DNA of 47,950 nt from NCBI GenBank assembly GCA_950073835.1, contig CATMRP010000019.1, forward strand, positions 1 to 47,950, given 5' to 3'. Below the pieces are notes generated by a model. That model made no database searches and was not told where the DNA came from. It saw only the letters and a program-made list of their open reading frames with translations. The position numbers were made by a program, and so were the translations under genes. This document shows, piece after piece, positions 24,749 through 35,866 of the stretch. Origin of the DNA: an uncultured Alteromonadaceae bacterium. Its GTDB lineage: Bacteria; Pseudomonadota; Gammaproteobacteria; Enterobacterales; Alteromonadaceae. Position 1 is the stretch's first letter. Every line of letters begins with the position of its first letter.

Positions 24749-26615
24749 TTTTTGTCTCCTGTTCCGCCCCTTCTGCTGCGGGCTCCTGCAGCGGCAATTC
24801 CAACTCCACCTCACTGGGGTCACCACTAAACAGGCGCTTAAATCCGTGATGTTCAAAGATAGCGATCATCGGTTTATTATCGGCCCGGCAAAATGCCAGC
24901 ATCCGGTTAATTTTCCGTTTGCGGGCAATGTCGATAAGCTTGATTAGCAACCGGCTGCCCATGCCTTTACCCTGCTGCGTTTCGCGGGTAACAAAAGCGG
25001 CTTCGCAGCTATTATCCTGCTCGTTATAATAGAAACGTCCCACTGCATGGATGGTGATCCTCGAGCCTTCCTGACGCACGATACACAAGGCTGCGTCGGA
25101 GTTCTGATCCACACTCACCAGGTTACAGGACTTCTCCCGTGACATTTGTTTAGGGTCGTAGTTATAACGTAAGCGCAGGGTTTCCTTGGTATGCGAATAG
25201 AAAAACTCCTGCAAACGTCGCTCATCCGCTGGGTTAAGCGGCCGCAGATAAAAGGTCTCGCCCTGAATAACTATTTTCTGAAGCTGGATAGCGCCCAGCT
25301 CCGGAATATCCGTGGGGTATTTTTGCTGAAAATGCGGTACCCAGTAATGCTTACGAACCTCAGCGAGCAAATGGGCGCGAAATTTTGGATGGGCCACACG
25401 GATCAGCTCAAGGGCCCGTTCGCGAATACTTTTTCCTCGCAGCGAGGCAATCCCATACTCGGTAACAATGTAGTGCACGTTGCCCCGGGAGGTGGTTACT
25501 CCTGCGCCTTCGGCAATACAGGGAACGATCCGCGAAACGGTTTCATTCTCCGCCGTGGAGGGCATTGCAATAATGGGTTTGCCGCCTTTACTCATCGACG
25601 CGCCCGACACAAAATCCACCTGGCCGCCAATACCGCTGTAAAAATCATAGCCCAGCGAGTCAGCCACTACCTGCCCGGTTAAATCCACCTCCAGCGCACT
25701 GTTAATGGAAATCATATTGTCGTTTTTGGCAATATTGGTGGGCTTGTTCACATAGCTGCTGGGATAAAACTCGATGTGTGGATTGTTGTGGACAAACTTA
25801 TACAGACGCTCACTGCCCATACAAAAACTGGTCACGATTTTGCCGGGGTGAAAGGTTTTCTTGCGGTTAGTAATAGCGCCTGATGCAATGATGTCCATAA
25901 TACTGTCTGACAGCATTTCACTGTGGATCCCCAGATCCTTATGGCGCTGCAGGTACTTTAACGTGGCGCTGGGAATCTTACCTACGCCAAACTGCAGGGT
26001 GGCGCCGTCTTCCACCAGCATCGCCACATATTGGCCAATCCGCTCGGTCACGCTGTCGATAGCCGGGGCCTCAATGGCTTGCAAGGGTTCATCGGCTTCG
26101 ATACAGGCGGTAAATTCGCTGATATGAATAAAAGAGTGACCAGCAGTGCGTGGCATTTGCGGGTTTATCTGAGCAATGGCAATGGTGGCGTTACGTACCG
26201 CCGACATGGAAATGTCTACCGACACGCCCAGTGAACAATAGCCAAACTCGTCCGGTGGGCTTACCGTAACCAGCGCAGCATCCAGCGGCAAGGTGCCGTC
26301 ACTGAACAAGCTCGACATTTCAGATAAAAACACCGGCGTATAATCGGCCCGGCCTTCATCCACTGCGCGGCGAATTTCATCACCCTGAATAAAAAAGGTA
26401 TTTACCTTAAACCTTTGCCGGTATTCTTCTTTTGCCCAGCGGGTATCGCCAAGGGCCAGCATGTGTACCAGCTCAATATCGCTGAATCCTTTACTGTGCT
26501 TAATTAAATCATCAATAAGTGCATAGGGCACTCCGGCATTCCCACCAACAAATACCCGGCTACCTGATTTGATCAGATGCGACCAGTCTGGTCGCGGCGG
26601 CAGAGCAACGGCCAT
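24738..26615 (-). CDS. Acetyl-CoA hydrolase/CoA-transferase fused to a GNAT acetyltransferase
   Basis: A 625-residue two-part protein. Residues 1 to about 430 are an acetyl-CoA hydrolase/4-hydroxybutyrate CoA-transferase domain: GVGKIPSATLKYL, HSEMLSDSIMDI, then DFYSGIGGQVDFVSGASMSKGG and VTEYGIASLRGKS near the end. Residues about 455-605 are a GNAT domain: FYLRPLNPADERRLQEFFYSHTKETLRLRY, AAFVTRETQQGKGMGSRLLIKLIDIAR (acetyl-CoA loop Q-x-x-G-x-G) and IFEHHGFKRL. This fusion is known in gammaproteobacteria; the acetylated target is not. ATG 26615 follows GGAG; an upstream TTG at 26636 is the alternative. It is followed by the HDAC-family gene in an operon. Confidence 0.88.
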   Translation of the reverse strand: MAVALPPRPDWSHLIKSGSRVFVGGNAGVPYALIDDLIKHSKGFSDIELVHMLALGDTRWAKEEYRQRFKVNTFFIQGDEIRRAVDEGRADYTPVFLSEMSSLFSDGTLPLDAALVTVSPPDEFGYCSLGVSVDISMSAVRNATIAIAQINPQMPRTAGHSFIHISEFTACIEADEPLQAIEAPAIDSVTERIGQYVAMLVEDGATLQFGVGKIPSATLKYLQRHKDLGIHSEMLSDSIMDIIASGAITNRKKTFHPGKIVTSFCMGSERLYKFVHNNPHIEFYPSSYVNKPTNIAKNDNMISINSALEVDLTGQVVADSLGYDFYSGIGGQVDFVSGASMSKGGKPIIAMPSTAENETVSRIVPCIAEGAGVTTSRGNVHYIVTEYGIASLRGKSIRERALELIRVAHPKFRAHLLAEVRKHYWVPHFQQKYPTDIPELGAIQLQKIVIQGETFYLRPLNPADERRLQEFFYSHTKETLRLRYNYDPKQMSREKSCNLVSVDQNSDAALCIVRQEGSRITIHAVGRFYYNEQDNSCEAAFVTRETQQGKGMGSRLLIKLIDIARKRKINRMLAFCRADNKPMIAIFEHHGFKRLFSGDPSEVELELPLQEPAAEGAEQETKNDH

Positions 26616-26769
26616 AATTCCAACTCCCAATCTCAACTCACTTCATAATGCCACAGTTGCTGCCCAATCATATAAGCAAGTGGTCTAACTTTGATCTGAA
26701 CGGTATTTTTTCTGTCACTTATTTTAAGCCCGACAACAAAAGAAAACTAAATTTCATTTATTAAATTTA

Positions 26770-26785
26770 TGGAATATTTTTTTCA
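26770..26785 (+). promoter_or_regulatory. Putative IolR operator upstream of iolB
   Basis: TGGAAT-ATTT-TTTTCA differs at two positions from the locus palindrome TGAAAT-N4-ATTTCA. It ends 61 bases before the iolB ATG and just upstream of a TATATT (26793-26798) that could be the -10 element. Confidence 0.55.
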
Positions 26786-26846
26786 TTAACGTTATATTGA
26801 GTGCCCTATTGATCAGATAAGCAAATTGCCTGAGAGGACGACTGTA

Positions 26847-27662
26847 ATGCCAGAATTATTATCAAAATATCAACCGCCCGGCAAAACGGCGCAGACTCAA
26901 AATATCACGCCTGCTTCAGCAGGCTGGAAATACGTAGGATTTGAAGTGTTTGAGCTGAAAGCCGGCGAATCGTTTTCACAACAAACCGAAGATCAGGAAG
27001 TTTGTCTGGTATTGGTAGGTGGTAAGGCTGATATTAAAACCACCAATCTCGATTTATCTGATGTGGGCGACAGAATGAGCCCCTTTGAACGAAAAAAGCC
27101 ATACGCAGTATATGTGCCAAATGAAGATCACTTCACTGTCACGGCAACAACAGACGCCGAAATCGCAGTGTGTAAAGCTCCTGGTAAAGGAGGTTTTAAG
27201 GCCCGCTTAATCACACCGGACGATATTGGTTCTGAATCGCGCGGTAAAGGCTTCAATAAGCGCCATGTGCACAACATTCTGCCCGAGACTGAGCCGGCAG
27301 ACAGCTTGTTAGTGGTGGAAGTCTATACCGATGAGGGGAATACCAGCTCCTATCCTTCGCATAAACACGATCAGGATAATGCCCCGCATGAGACGTATCT
27401 GGAAGAAACCTATTATCACCGCATCGATCCGCCACAAGGGTTCGTTTTTCAGCGCGTTTACACCGAAGACGGTGAAATTGATGAATCCATGGCAGCCTAC
27501 AACAAAGACGTTGTTCAGGTCCCTAAGGGCTATCACCCAGTGGCCACACTGGCAGGTTATAACAGCTATTACCTCAATGTAATGGCAGGACCAAACAGAC
27601 GCTGGTGTTTTGTTTGGGAGGAGGCCCATAACTGGGTAAATTCTCCGGCATACGGCGACTAA
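26847..27662 (+). CDS. iolB: 5-deoxy-glucuronate isomerase
   Basis: A 271-residue cupin enzyme that isomerises 5-deoxy-D-glucuronate to 5-dehydro-2-deoxy-D-gluconate in myo-inositol catabolism. IolB marks: GWKYVGFEVFELKAGESF, KRHVHNILPETEPADSLLVVEVYTDEGNTSSYPSHKHD (metal His residues in HKHD), LEETYYHRIDPPQGFVFQRVYT and VPKGYHPVATLAGYNSYYLNVMAGP. ATG 26847 with GAGAGGA upstream is chosen over an in-frame TTG at 26826. It is transcribed alone, opposite to the main iol operon, with an operator-like palindrome in its promoter region and a terminator after it. Confidence 0.94.
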   Translation: MPELLSKYQPPGKTAQTQNITPASAGWKYVGFEVFELKAGESFSQQTEDQEVCLVLVGGKADIKTTNLDLSDVGDRMSPFERKKPYAVYVPNEDHFTVTATTDAEIAVCKAPGKGGFKARLITPDDIGSESRGKGFNKRHVHNILPETEPADSLLVVEVYTDEGNTSSYPSHKHDQDNAPHETYLEETYYHRIDPPQGFVFQRVYTEDGEIDESMAAYNKDVVQVPKGYHPVATLAGYNSYYLNVMAGPNRRWCFVWEEAHNWVNSPAYGD

Positions 27663-27674
27663 ACCGTTTTTCGC

Positions 27675-27719
27675 AACTGGTCAGGCATGGCGAGGCATGG
27701 CACACCTGACCGGTTTTTT
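27675..27719 (+). terminator. Rho-independent terminator of iolB
   Basis: AACTGGTCAGG (27675-27685) pairs with CCTGACCGGTT (27705-27715, one G-T) and a run of six T follows (27714-27719). The long loop carries a direct repeat GGCATGGC. Confidence 0.8.
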
Positions 27720-27721
27720 AT

Positions 27722-28639
27722 TTATTTCTTCCTTCCCCCCTCTGCCTTTCTCACTATCCTTGCCTGACGCGCGGCACGCACCGTCCCCAACGAATTGACC
27801 ATTAACGCCAAAAAGATAACCGCCATCCCGGTAACTGCAGCCAGGCCTAGTGTTTCGTTCATTAGCGTGATACCCAACAGTGCCACCCACACAGGCTCAA
27901 GAGTCATGACAATGGCTCCCTGGCCTTCGGGTGACATACTTTGCGCTTTCAACAACAGAAAGAATCGCAACCAGGTGGCAAATACCACACTTAACAGCAC
28001 CCAATACCACACGTCACCAATGTGCTGCTCAGTGTCCGACTCCCAAATGACATAAGCGATGGCACACGCCAAGCTGGCTGACAACATCTGATAGAACGTT
28101 TGTGTAACAGGCGGGATGCCGGCACAAAGGCGTCCGTTTATGTTGAAATAAAACGCTAGCAATAACGCTGAAATTAAAAACAGGCTATCAGCGGGCGCTA
28201 TACTAACCCCATTACGCAAGGCCAGTAATGCAACACCCGGTAATGCAATTGCAACCGCAATCCAGGTTTGAACCTGTGCTCTGTAGCCAAAAGCCAGCCC
28301 GGTAAGTGGAATTAGCAAAAAGCTCAGACTAAGCAAAAATGCGCCAACTCCCAAGCCATTAGACATCGCCAATGCAGCCCCCCAAACGGCAGTTTGCAGC
28401 CCTAAAATCAACCCGGTTAATAAAGCAGAACGAATTTGATTTGCAGACGCACGCAAAATAGTTTGTGACGACACAGCGCCCATTAATAGCGCCGTCGCAA
28501 AGAATCGAATCGCCAGAAAAAACATTGGGGTCATTGCCACCAACGCAGCTTTGGAAAAAAGCCAGCCGGTTGCTGCCAGCAGTGTTACCGCAACTAACAG
28601 CAAATGCGCATAGAGTTGCGAAGCATGTGTATTACTCAT
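27722..28639 (-). CDS. EamA/DMT-family permease
   Basis: A 305-residue inner-membrane protein with about ten helices in two EamA halves (FFLAIRFFATALLMGAV and LGLQTAVWGAALAMSNGLGVGAFLLSL; second half LEPVWVALLGITLMNETLG, a classic EamA end). It ends in a basic tail (RKAEGGRKK). The substrate is unknown. ATG 28639 is chosen; the open extension to 28696 runs through a terminator. It follows the inositol operon on the same strand but after a strong terminator, so it is probably not part of that transcript; export of a sugar-like or amino-acid-like intermediate can only be guessed. Confidence 0.8.
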   Translation of the reverse strand: MSNTHASQLYAHLLLVAVTLLAATGWLFSKAALVAMTPMFFLAIRFFATALLMGAVSSQTILRASANQIRSALLTGLILGLQTAVWGAALAMSNGLGVGAFLLSLSFLLIPLTGLAFGYRAQVQTWIAVAIALPGVALLALRNGVSIAPADSLFLISALLLAFYFNINGRLCAGIPPVTQTFYQMLSASLACAIAYVIWESDTEQHIGDVWYWVLLSVVFATWLRFFLLLKAQSMSPEGQGAIVMTLEPVWVALLGITLMNETLGLAAVTGMAVIFLALMVNSLGTVRAARQARIVRKAEGGRKK

Positions 28640-28660
28640 AGGTATTTGTATGCACCATAA

Positions 28661-28687
28661 TAAAAACCCCCGCATTGCGGGGGCTTT
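28661..28687 (-). terminator. Rho-independent terminator of the iol operon
   Basis: CCCCCGC (28667-28673), loop ATT, GCGGGGG (28677-28683). Read on the minus strand the stem is followed by five T (28666-28662). It sits between iolG and the DMT permease. Confidence 0.85.
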
Positions 28688-28696
28688 AAGACTCAT

Positions 28697-29731
<1,035 letters not shown>

Positions 29732-30628
29732 TTACGCCCAGTACTTGTTGACGTAACGTTGAATTTCTTCACGCATGAACTTAGACGACGCTTCGGCGTT
29801 TTCTTCCCATGCAAATACACAACTCGACAACACACCGTCGAAACCAATTTCGTGCAGTGTTTTGAAGAATACATCCCAGTCAATCTCACCTTCGCCCATG
29901 TTCAGGTGCTGGTGCACGCGAGCAGTGGAACCCGGAGGATTTACGATATAACGCAACTGCGAGGATGCTTTGTGGTTGAAGGTATCCGCTACCCGGGCGT
30001 GAACCAGTTCACCCTGGGTTTGACGAATAGACTCTGCCAGGTCATCGCCGTAGTAGTATGAATGCGGTGCAATATAAGACGCTTTCACCGCTTTCGAATT
30101 AATCGTCTTGATAATGTCCATAGCTGGGGAGATTTCTTCTACCCAGTCTTCCGGATGTGGTTCAACGCTTAAGGTTAACCCTTCACGCTCAAGAATCGGC
30201 ACCAACACATCCATAGAACGCCAGAACGCATTTTCACAAGCTTCCGGAGTATGAATGCCCTGGGTATCAGCAGCAGAACGCTCTGGTGAACCACCGCGAC
30301 CGAACTCAGAAATCAACAGTTCGCATTCCATCTCAACAGCCACTTCGATGGTGCGCTTCCAATTATCCATGGCCATTTCCCACTCATCTTTGTAGGGGCT
30401 TGACCAACGGTACATTGGCTGCAGTGTCGCCAGTTCAACACCGTTGTTTTTCATGGCTTGCTTAAACGCCTTGGCGCGAGCCGGGAAAACACGTGGGCGT
30501 GTCCACCACTGCAAAAAGTCGGCACGCGGTGATAACTCAATGTAGTCGTACCCCATTTCCTTAACAAAAGCAGGCAACTCTTCAAGGGGGATATGACGAT
30601 GCATATACGGATCGAGGGCTATTTTCAT
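29732..30628 (-). CDS. iolH: IolH-like TIM-barrel sugar isomerase/epimerase
   Basis: A 298-residue xylose-isomerase-like TIM barrel. It resembles IolH of inositol operons over its length: KIALDPYMHRHIPLEELPAFVKEMGYDYIELSPR, LATLQPMYRWSSPYKDEWEMA, SVEPHPEDWVEE, VADTFNHKASSQLRYIVNPPGSTARVHQH and a closing CVFAWEENAEASSKFMREEI. Glu, Asp and His residues expected to hold a divalent metal are present. The reaction of IolH is not well defined in the literature I know; it is thought to act on an inosose or related ring intermediate. It has 33- and 18-base gaps to its operon neighbours. Confidence 0.8.
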   Translation of the reverse strand: MKIALDPYMHRHIPLEELPAFVKEMGYDYIELSPRADFLQWWTRPRVFPARAKAFKQAMKNNGVELATLQPMYRWSSPYKDEWEMAMDNWKRTIEVAVEMECELLISEFGRGGSPERSAADTQGIHTPEACENAFWRSMDVLVPILEREGLTLSVEPHPEDWVEEISPAMDIIKTINSKAVKASYIAPHSYYYGDDLAESIRQTQGELVHARVADTFNHKASSQLRYIVNPPGSTARVHQHLNMGEGEIDWDVFFKTLHEIGFDGVLSSCVFAWEENAEASSKFMREEIQRYVNKYWA

Positions 30629-30661
30629 ATTCTGACTCCTCAGTTCTGTCGACTCGCTGTC

Positions 30662-31489
30662 TTAGGCAGACAACGCTGATTTTATGTAATCCATGCTGGC
30701 TTTAATGTCACCAACCGGGTCTGTTGATTGCCAAACGCCATCCGAGAAAGGCTCAAAGGAGATATAGCCCTTATAGCCACCTTCAAACAACGTTTTCATC
30801 TGCGCAATGCTTTGCAACTTGTCACCGTCCATAACGAATTCACGATGACCATCGAGCATATCGGTAAACGAAATATCTCTATCTACCACAGCAGAAACAT
30901 GCACCAGACCGGTTTGCAGTGGGAAGAAATCCGGGTCAGACGAACCCGCATGGTGGAAGGTGTCATGCACCAAACCAAACGTGTCTTCACCCCCCACGGC
31001 GCTTATAGCATCAATGGCTTCCTGCTTGAAACGCAGAGTAGAAATTGGAAAACCCAGCGGCTCTACAAACCCCTTCAAGCCTCTATCACCCAAGATTGAC
31101 TTTAAGTCAGTCAATGCCGCTTTCAAGTCCTCGGTACGCTGCACATCAGTGCGTGCATCGTCAGCATCAACCAGCGGACAACATACCAAACCAATAGCAC
31201 CAGCGGCGGCGGCCACATCGGCCATTTGCTCGGCTTGTGCCTTACGCTCATCATTCCAGACATTAAATGGATAAAGTGCATTGATACTCAGCACTGTAAT
31301 GTTGGCAGCTTCGGCGGCCGCACTGACCGACTTGGCTGTTTCTACATCAGTAACACTGTTCTCTTTTACATCATTCCGTAATTCAACTGCTTCGATACCC
31401 AGATTTTTGGCTGCTTCAATCATCGCCAACGGACTCAGAGTCGGGCAGGCCATGTGATTTAAAGCAAAAGAAACCGCTGGTTCAGACAT
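30662..31489 (-). CDS. iolI: IolI-like inosose isomerase, TIM barrel
   Basis: A 275-residue TIM-barrel enzyme of the xylose isomerase-like superfamily. It has IEAAKNLGIEAVELRNDV, VLSINALYPFNVWNDERKAQ, GFVEPLGFPISTLRF, LVHDTFHHAGSS and ISFEPFSDGVW, a layout that matches IolI (2-keto-myo-inositol isomerase, 2-keto-myo- to 1-keto-D-chiro-inositol) and related hydroxypyruvate-isomerase-like proteins. In the family, metal ligands are the Glu of VEP, the Asp/His of VHDTFHH and the Glu of FEP, all present. It would let the cell use or interconvert D-chiro-inositol. Substrate inferred from operon position. Confidence 0.78.
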   Translation of the reverse strand: MSEPAVSFALNHMACPTLSPLAMIEAAKNLGIEAVELRNDVKENSVTDVETAKSVSAAAEAANITVLSINALYPFNVWNDERKAQAEQMADVAAAAGAIGLVCCPLVDADDARTDVQRTEDLKAALTDLKSILGDRGLKGFVEPLGFPISTLRFKQEAIDAISAVGGEDTFGLVHDTFHHAGSSDPDFFPLQTGLVHVSAVVDRDISFTDMLDGHREFVMDGDKLQSIAQMKTLFEGGYKGYISFEPFSDGVWQSTDPVGDIKASMDYIKSALSA

Positions 31490-31522
31490 AAATAATTCCT
31501 GACAAAAAAGGGTTATTAACTA

Positions 31523-33028
<1,506 letters not shown>

Positions 33029-33067
33029 TAGTTTCTCCGTATTGACGGGTTTTCGCTCGAAAGCGCG

Positions 33068-33958
33068 TTAGAGCAGACCAGCTTCGGTAGCAAGGGCCTG
33101 TAAATTACGGTGCCCTAGTGTTGCATAGGTCAATGGATCGGCTACGGCAGGATCCTGCTCAGCCTCAACGACCAGCCAGCCGCTGTAATTCATCTCTTTT
33201 AGCACCGCAAAAATAGCTGGATAATCCACGCAACCATCGCCAGGCACAGTAAACACGCCATTTAATACCGCATCTAAAAAGCTCAAATTGCGATTTTTGG
33301 CATCCAACATGACATGCTTACGTATGTCTTTGCAGTGCACATGACAAATGCGGTCAGACCAGCGCTTCGCAATTTCAACAGGATTGCCCCCAGCAAACAG
33401 ACAGTGGCCACTGTCGAGCAGCAAGCCCAGCTCAGGACCGGTGCGACGCATAAGTTCGTCAATTTCCTCTTCGGTTTGAATGACGGTACCCATGTGATGG
33501 TGATACGCCAGGCGAACACCATGTTTGAGGGCGTACGCGGCGACAACATCTAACTTTTCTGCATAACTTTCCCACTTATCAGCCGGGAATGGTCTTCGTA
33601 GGGACAGAGGTGTAGATTGATCGCCGTGTACGCAATTCGTGACTTCACAGCACACCATCACTTTACAACCACTGTCACGTAGTAATTCGAGATGGGCCTG
33701 CATAGCCTCAATTTCTTCTTCAGCACTGCGCTCCAGTAACATCAGCGAGTACCAGCCGGAAACGGCTTTCAAATCGTGCGCTGCCAGCACCGTGTTCAGT
33801 GCATCAGCTTCACGTGGAAATTTATGACCTAACTCAAAACCTGCAAAACCAGCCTGCTTGCCTTCGCTCAAACAGACTTCCAGTGGCGTATCGCCGCCCA
33901 GGCTGGGCAGATCATCGTTAGTCCAGGTTAATGGATTAATACCTAATTGAACTGGCAT
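33068..33958 (-). CDS. iolE: myo-Inosose-2 dehydratase
   Basis: A 296-residue metal-dependent TIM-barrel dehydratase that converts scyllo-inosose to 3D-(3,5/4)-trihydroxycyclohexane-1,2-dione. IolE marks: QLGINPLTWTNDDLPSLGG, AGFAGFELGHKFPRE, VSGWYSLMLLERS, LAYHHHMGTVIQTEEEIDELM, LLLDSGHCLFAGGNP and HVHCKDIRKHVM. The expected length is about 297. It lies 24 bases after iolD and 39 before iolA in the operon. Confidence 0.94.
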   Translation of the reverse strand: MPVQLGINPLTWTNDDLPSLGGDTPLEVCLSEGKQAGFAGFELGHKFPREADALNTVLAAHDLKAVSGWYSLMLLERSAEEEIEAMQAHLELLRDSGCKVMVCCEVTNCVHGDQSTPLSLRRPFPADKWESYAEKLDVVAAYALKHGVRLAYHHHMGTVIQTEEEIDELMRRTGPELGLLLDSGHCLFAGGNPVEIAKRWSDRICHVHCKDIRKHVMLDAKNRNLSFLDAVLNGVFTVPGDGCVDYPAIFAVLKEMNYSGWLVVEAEQDPAVADPLTYATLGHRNLQALATEAGLL

Positions 33959-33982
33959 GATTAAACTCCTAATAACACCTGA

Positions 33983-35836
33983 TTACAGGTTCTTAAACTG
34001 CTTGGCTTTCTGGGCTTCGTAGAATTCTCGGGCCTGACGTACTTCCTCGCGGGGAGACACTTCAGGTACCGCCACATCCCACCAGAAACCACCTTCTTCG
34101 GTAATTTTTAAGGGATCTGTATCCAACGTAATCACATAAGAAATAGGCGACGCTTTAGCACGCTCAAGCGCGGCTTCCAGTTCCTGAATGGATTCAACCT
34201 TTTCAGAGGCGGCCCCCAATGATTTGGCATGCGCCGCAAAGTCGGTTTTTGGTGCACCTTCTTCAACGGTCAGGCAGTCGTCCAGCAGATTATTGAAACC
34301 AGGGCCACCGCAGAACTGCTGCAGACGATGAATACAGCCGTAGCCTCGGTTATCCAGCACGACCAGAATGATCTTGTATCCCAGCATCACCGAGGTGGCG
34401 ATTTCAGAATTCAGCATGAGGTATGAGCCATCGCCAACCATGACAAATACTTCTGAATCGGGCTTGGCCATCTTCGCACCCAGTCCGCCCGCTATTTCAT
34501 AACCCATGCAGGAGAAGCCGTATTCCATGTGGTAGCCACGGCTAAAGCGCGTGCGCCAAAGCTTTTGTAATTCACCAGGCAGGCCACCTGCGGCACAAAC
34601 AACGATATCTTCTTCACCGGCAGCACGGTTAACCGCACCAACAGCTTCAGGATCAGTCAGTGGCAGCGTTTGTTTGTCGGCTGTGGCTTCATCCACATAG
34701 GCATCCCAGGCTTTCTTCACCGCTACAGCAGCTTGTTGCCAACCTGCTTCAGGTTGCCAATCACCCAGAGATTCGTTGAGCAGGGGGAGGGTCGACTTTG
34801 CATCTCCAACCAGTGGCTTTCCGTAGTGTTTAACCGTATCAAATGCGGCAACATTGACCGACACCAGCTTCGCCTCTGGGTTGATCATCGTACGGGAGCC
34901 AGATGCAAAGTCACCCAGTCTGGTACCAACAGCAATAATAAGATCACATTCTGCCGCCAGCTCATTTGTTGATGCTGCGCCGGTTACGCCCATAGAACCC
35001 ATGTTCTGAGGGTGATCCCAAGGCAGAGCACCTTTACCGGCCTGAGTTTCACCCACCGGAATTTTATGTTCACTAACAAAGTTGTCGAGCTCGGCTAACG
35101 CGCCGGAATAATGCACACCACCACCTGCGATAAGCAGTGGTTTCTTAGCCGCTTTAATCAGCTCAACCGCTTCAGCCATTTCTACTTCATCAGGTAACTG
35201 GCGACGCAGCTTATGGACTTTTTCTTTAAAGAAATGCTCAGGGAAGTCAAACGCCATGGTTTGTACATCCTGTGGTAACGCTAATGTTACCGGACCACAC
35301 TCTACCGGATCGGTCAGTACACGCATTGCTTGTGGCAGAGAGGTCAGTAATTGCTCCGGACGCGTAATGCGGTCGAAGAAACGACTCACTGGCTTAAAGC
35401 AGTCATTCGTGGTCATTGTGTGATCGTGGTACGTTTCCAGTTGTTGCAATACCGGATCAGGCATACGCGTTGCAAACGTATCTCCCGGTAGGAATAACAC
35501 CGGAATGCGGTTTACATGTGCCACGGCGGCAGCGGTGACCATATTGGTTGAACCCGGGCCCGCTGAAGCCGTACACGCCATCATCTGTTGACGGTTTAAC
35601 GTTTTCGCATAAGCAATTGCCGAGTGCGCCATGGCTTGTTCGTTGTGCGCGCGGTAGGTTGGCATGGTATCTTTTACCTGATACAACGCTTCACCCAGAC
35701 CAGCGACATTACCGTGCCCAAAAATCGCCCAAACACCGGCAAACATTGGCTTTACTTCGCCATCCATCACGACCTTTTGGGCCATCATATATTTGACCAC
35801 AGCCTGTGCCATGGTTAGACGGATAGTATTAGACAT
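33983..35836 (-). CDS. iolD: 3D-(3,5/4)-trihydroxycyclohexane-1,2-dione acylhydrolase
   Basis: A 617-residue ThDP-dependent enzyme that hydrolytically opens the inositol-derived ring to 5-deoxy-D-glucuronate. N-domain YRAHNEQAMAHSAIAYAK contains the ThDP-activating Glu, the middle domain has LLIAGGGVHYSGA, and the ThDP pyrophosphate/Mg2+ motif runs from VMVGDGSYLMLNSEIATS to DNRGYGCIHRLQQ. The length and a C-terminal PKTDFAAHAKSLGA are typical of IolD. It is the second gene in the operon, 30 bases after iolC. Confidence 0.94.
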   Translation of the reverse strand: MSNTIRLTMAQAVVKYMMAQKVVMDGEVKPMFAGVWAIFGHGNVAGLGEALYQVKDTMPTYRAHNEQAMAHSAIAYAKTLNRQQMMACTASAGPGSTNMVTAAAVAHVNRIPVLFLPGDTFATRMPDPVLQQLETYHDHTMTTNDCFKPVSRFFDRITRPEQLLTSLPQAMRVLTDPVECGPVTLALPQDVQTMAFDFPEHFFKEKVHKLRRQLPDEVEMAEAVELIKAAKKPLLIAGGGVHYSGALAELDNFVSEHKIPVGETQAGKGALPWDHPQNMGSMGVTGAASTNELAAECDLIIAVGTRLGDFASGSRTMINPEAKLVSVNVAAFDTVKHYGKPLVGDAKSTLPLLNESLGDWQPEAGWQQAAVAVKKAWDAYVDEATADKQTLPLTDPEAVGAVNRAAGEEDIVVCAAGGLPGELQKLWRTRFSRGYHMEYGFSCMGYEIAGGLGAKMAKPDSEVFVMVGDGSYLMLNSEIATSVMLGYKIILVVLDNRGYGCIHRLQQFCGGPGFNNLLDDCLTVEEGAPKTDFAAHAKSLGAASEKVESIQELEAALERAKASPISYVITLDTDPLKITEEGGFWWDVAVPEVSPREEVRQAREFYEAQKAKQFKNL

Positions 35837-35866
35837 CTTGATTATCCTCTATTTAGCCCGCGCAGA

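Noticed and set aside
24749..24856. Longer start for the HDAC-family gene
   Set aside because: The extra residues are within the preceding gene and unlike the family; AGGAGA precedes the ATG at 24748.
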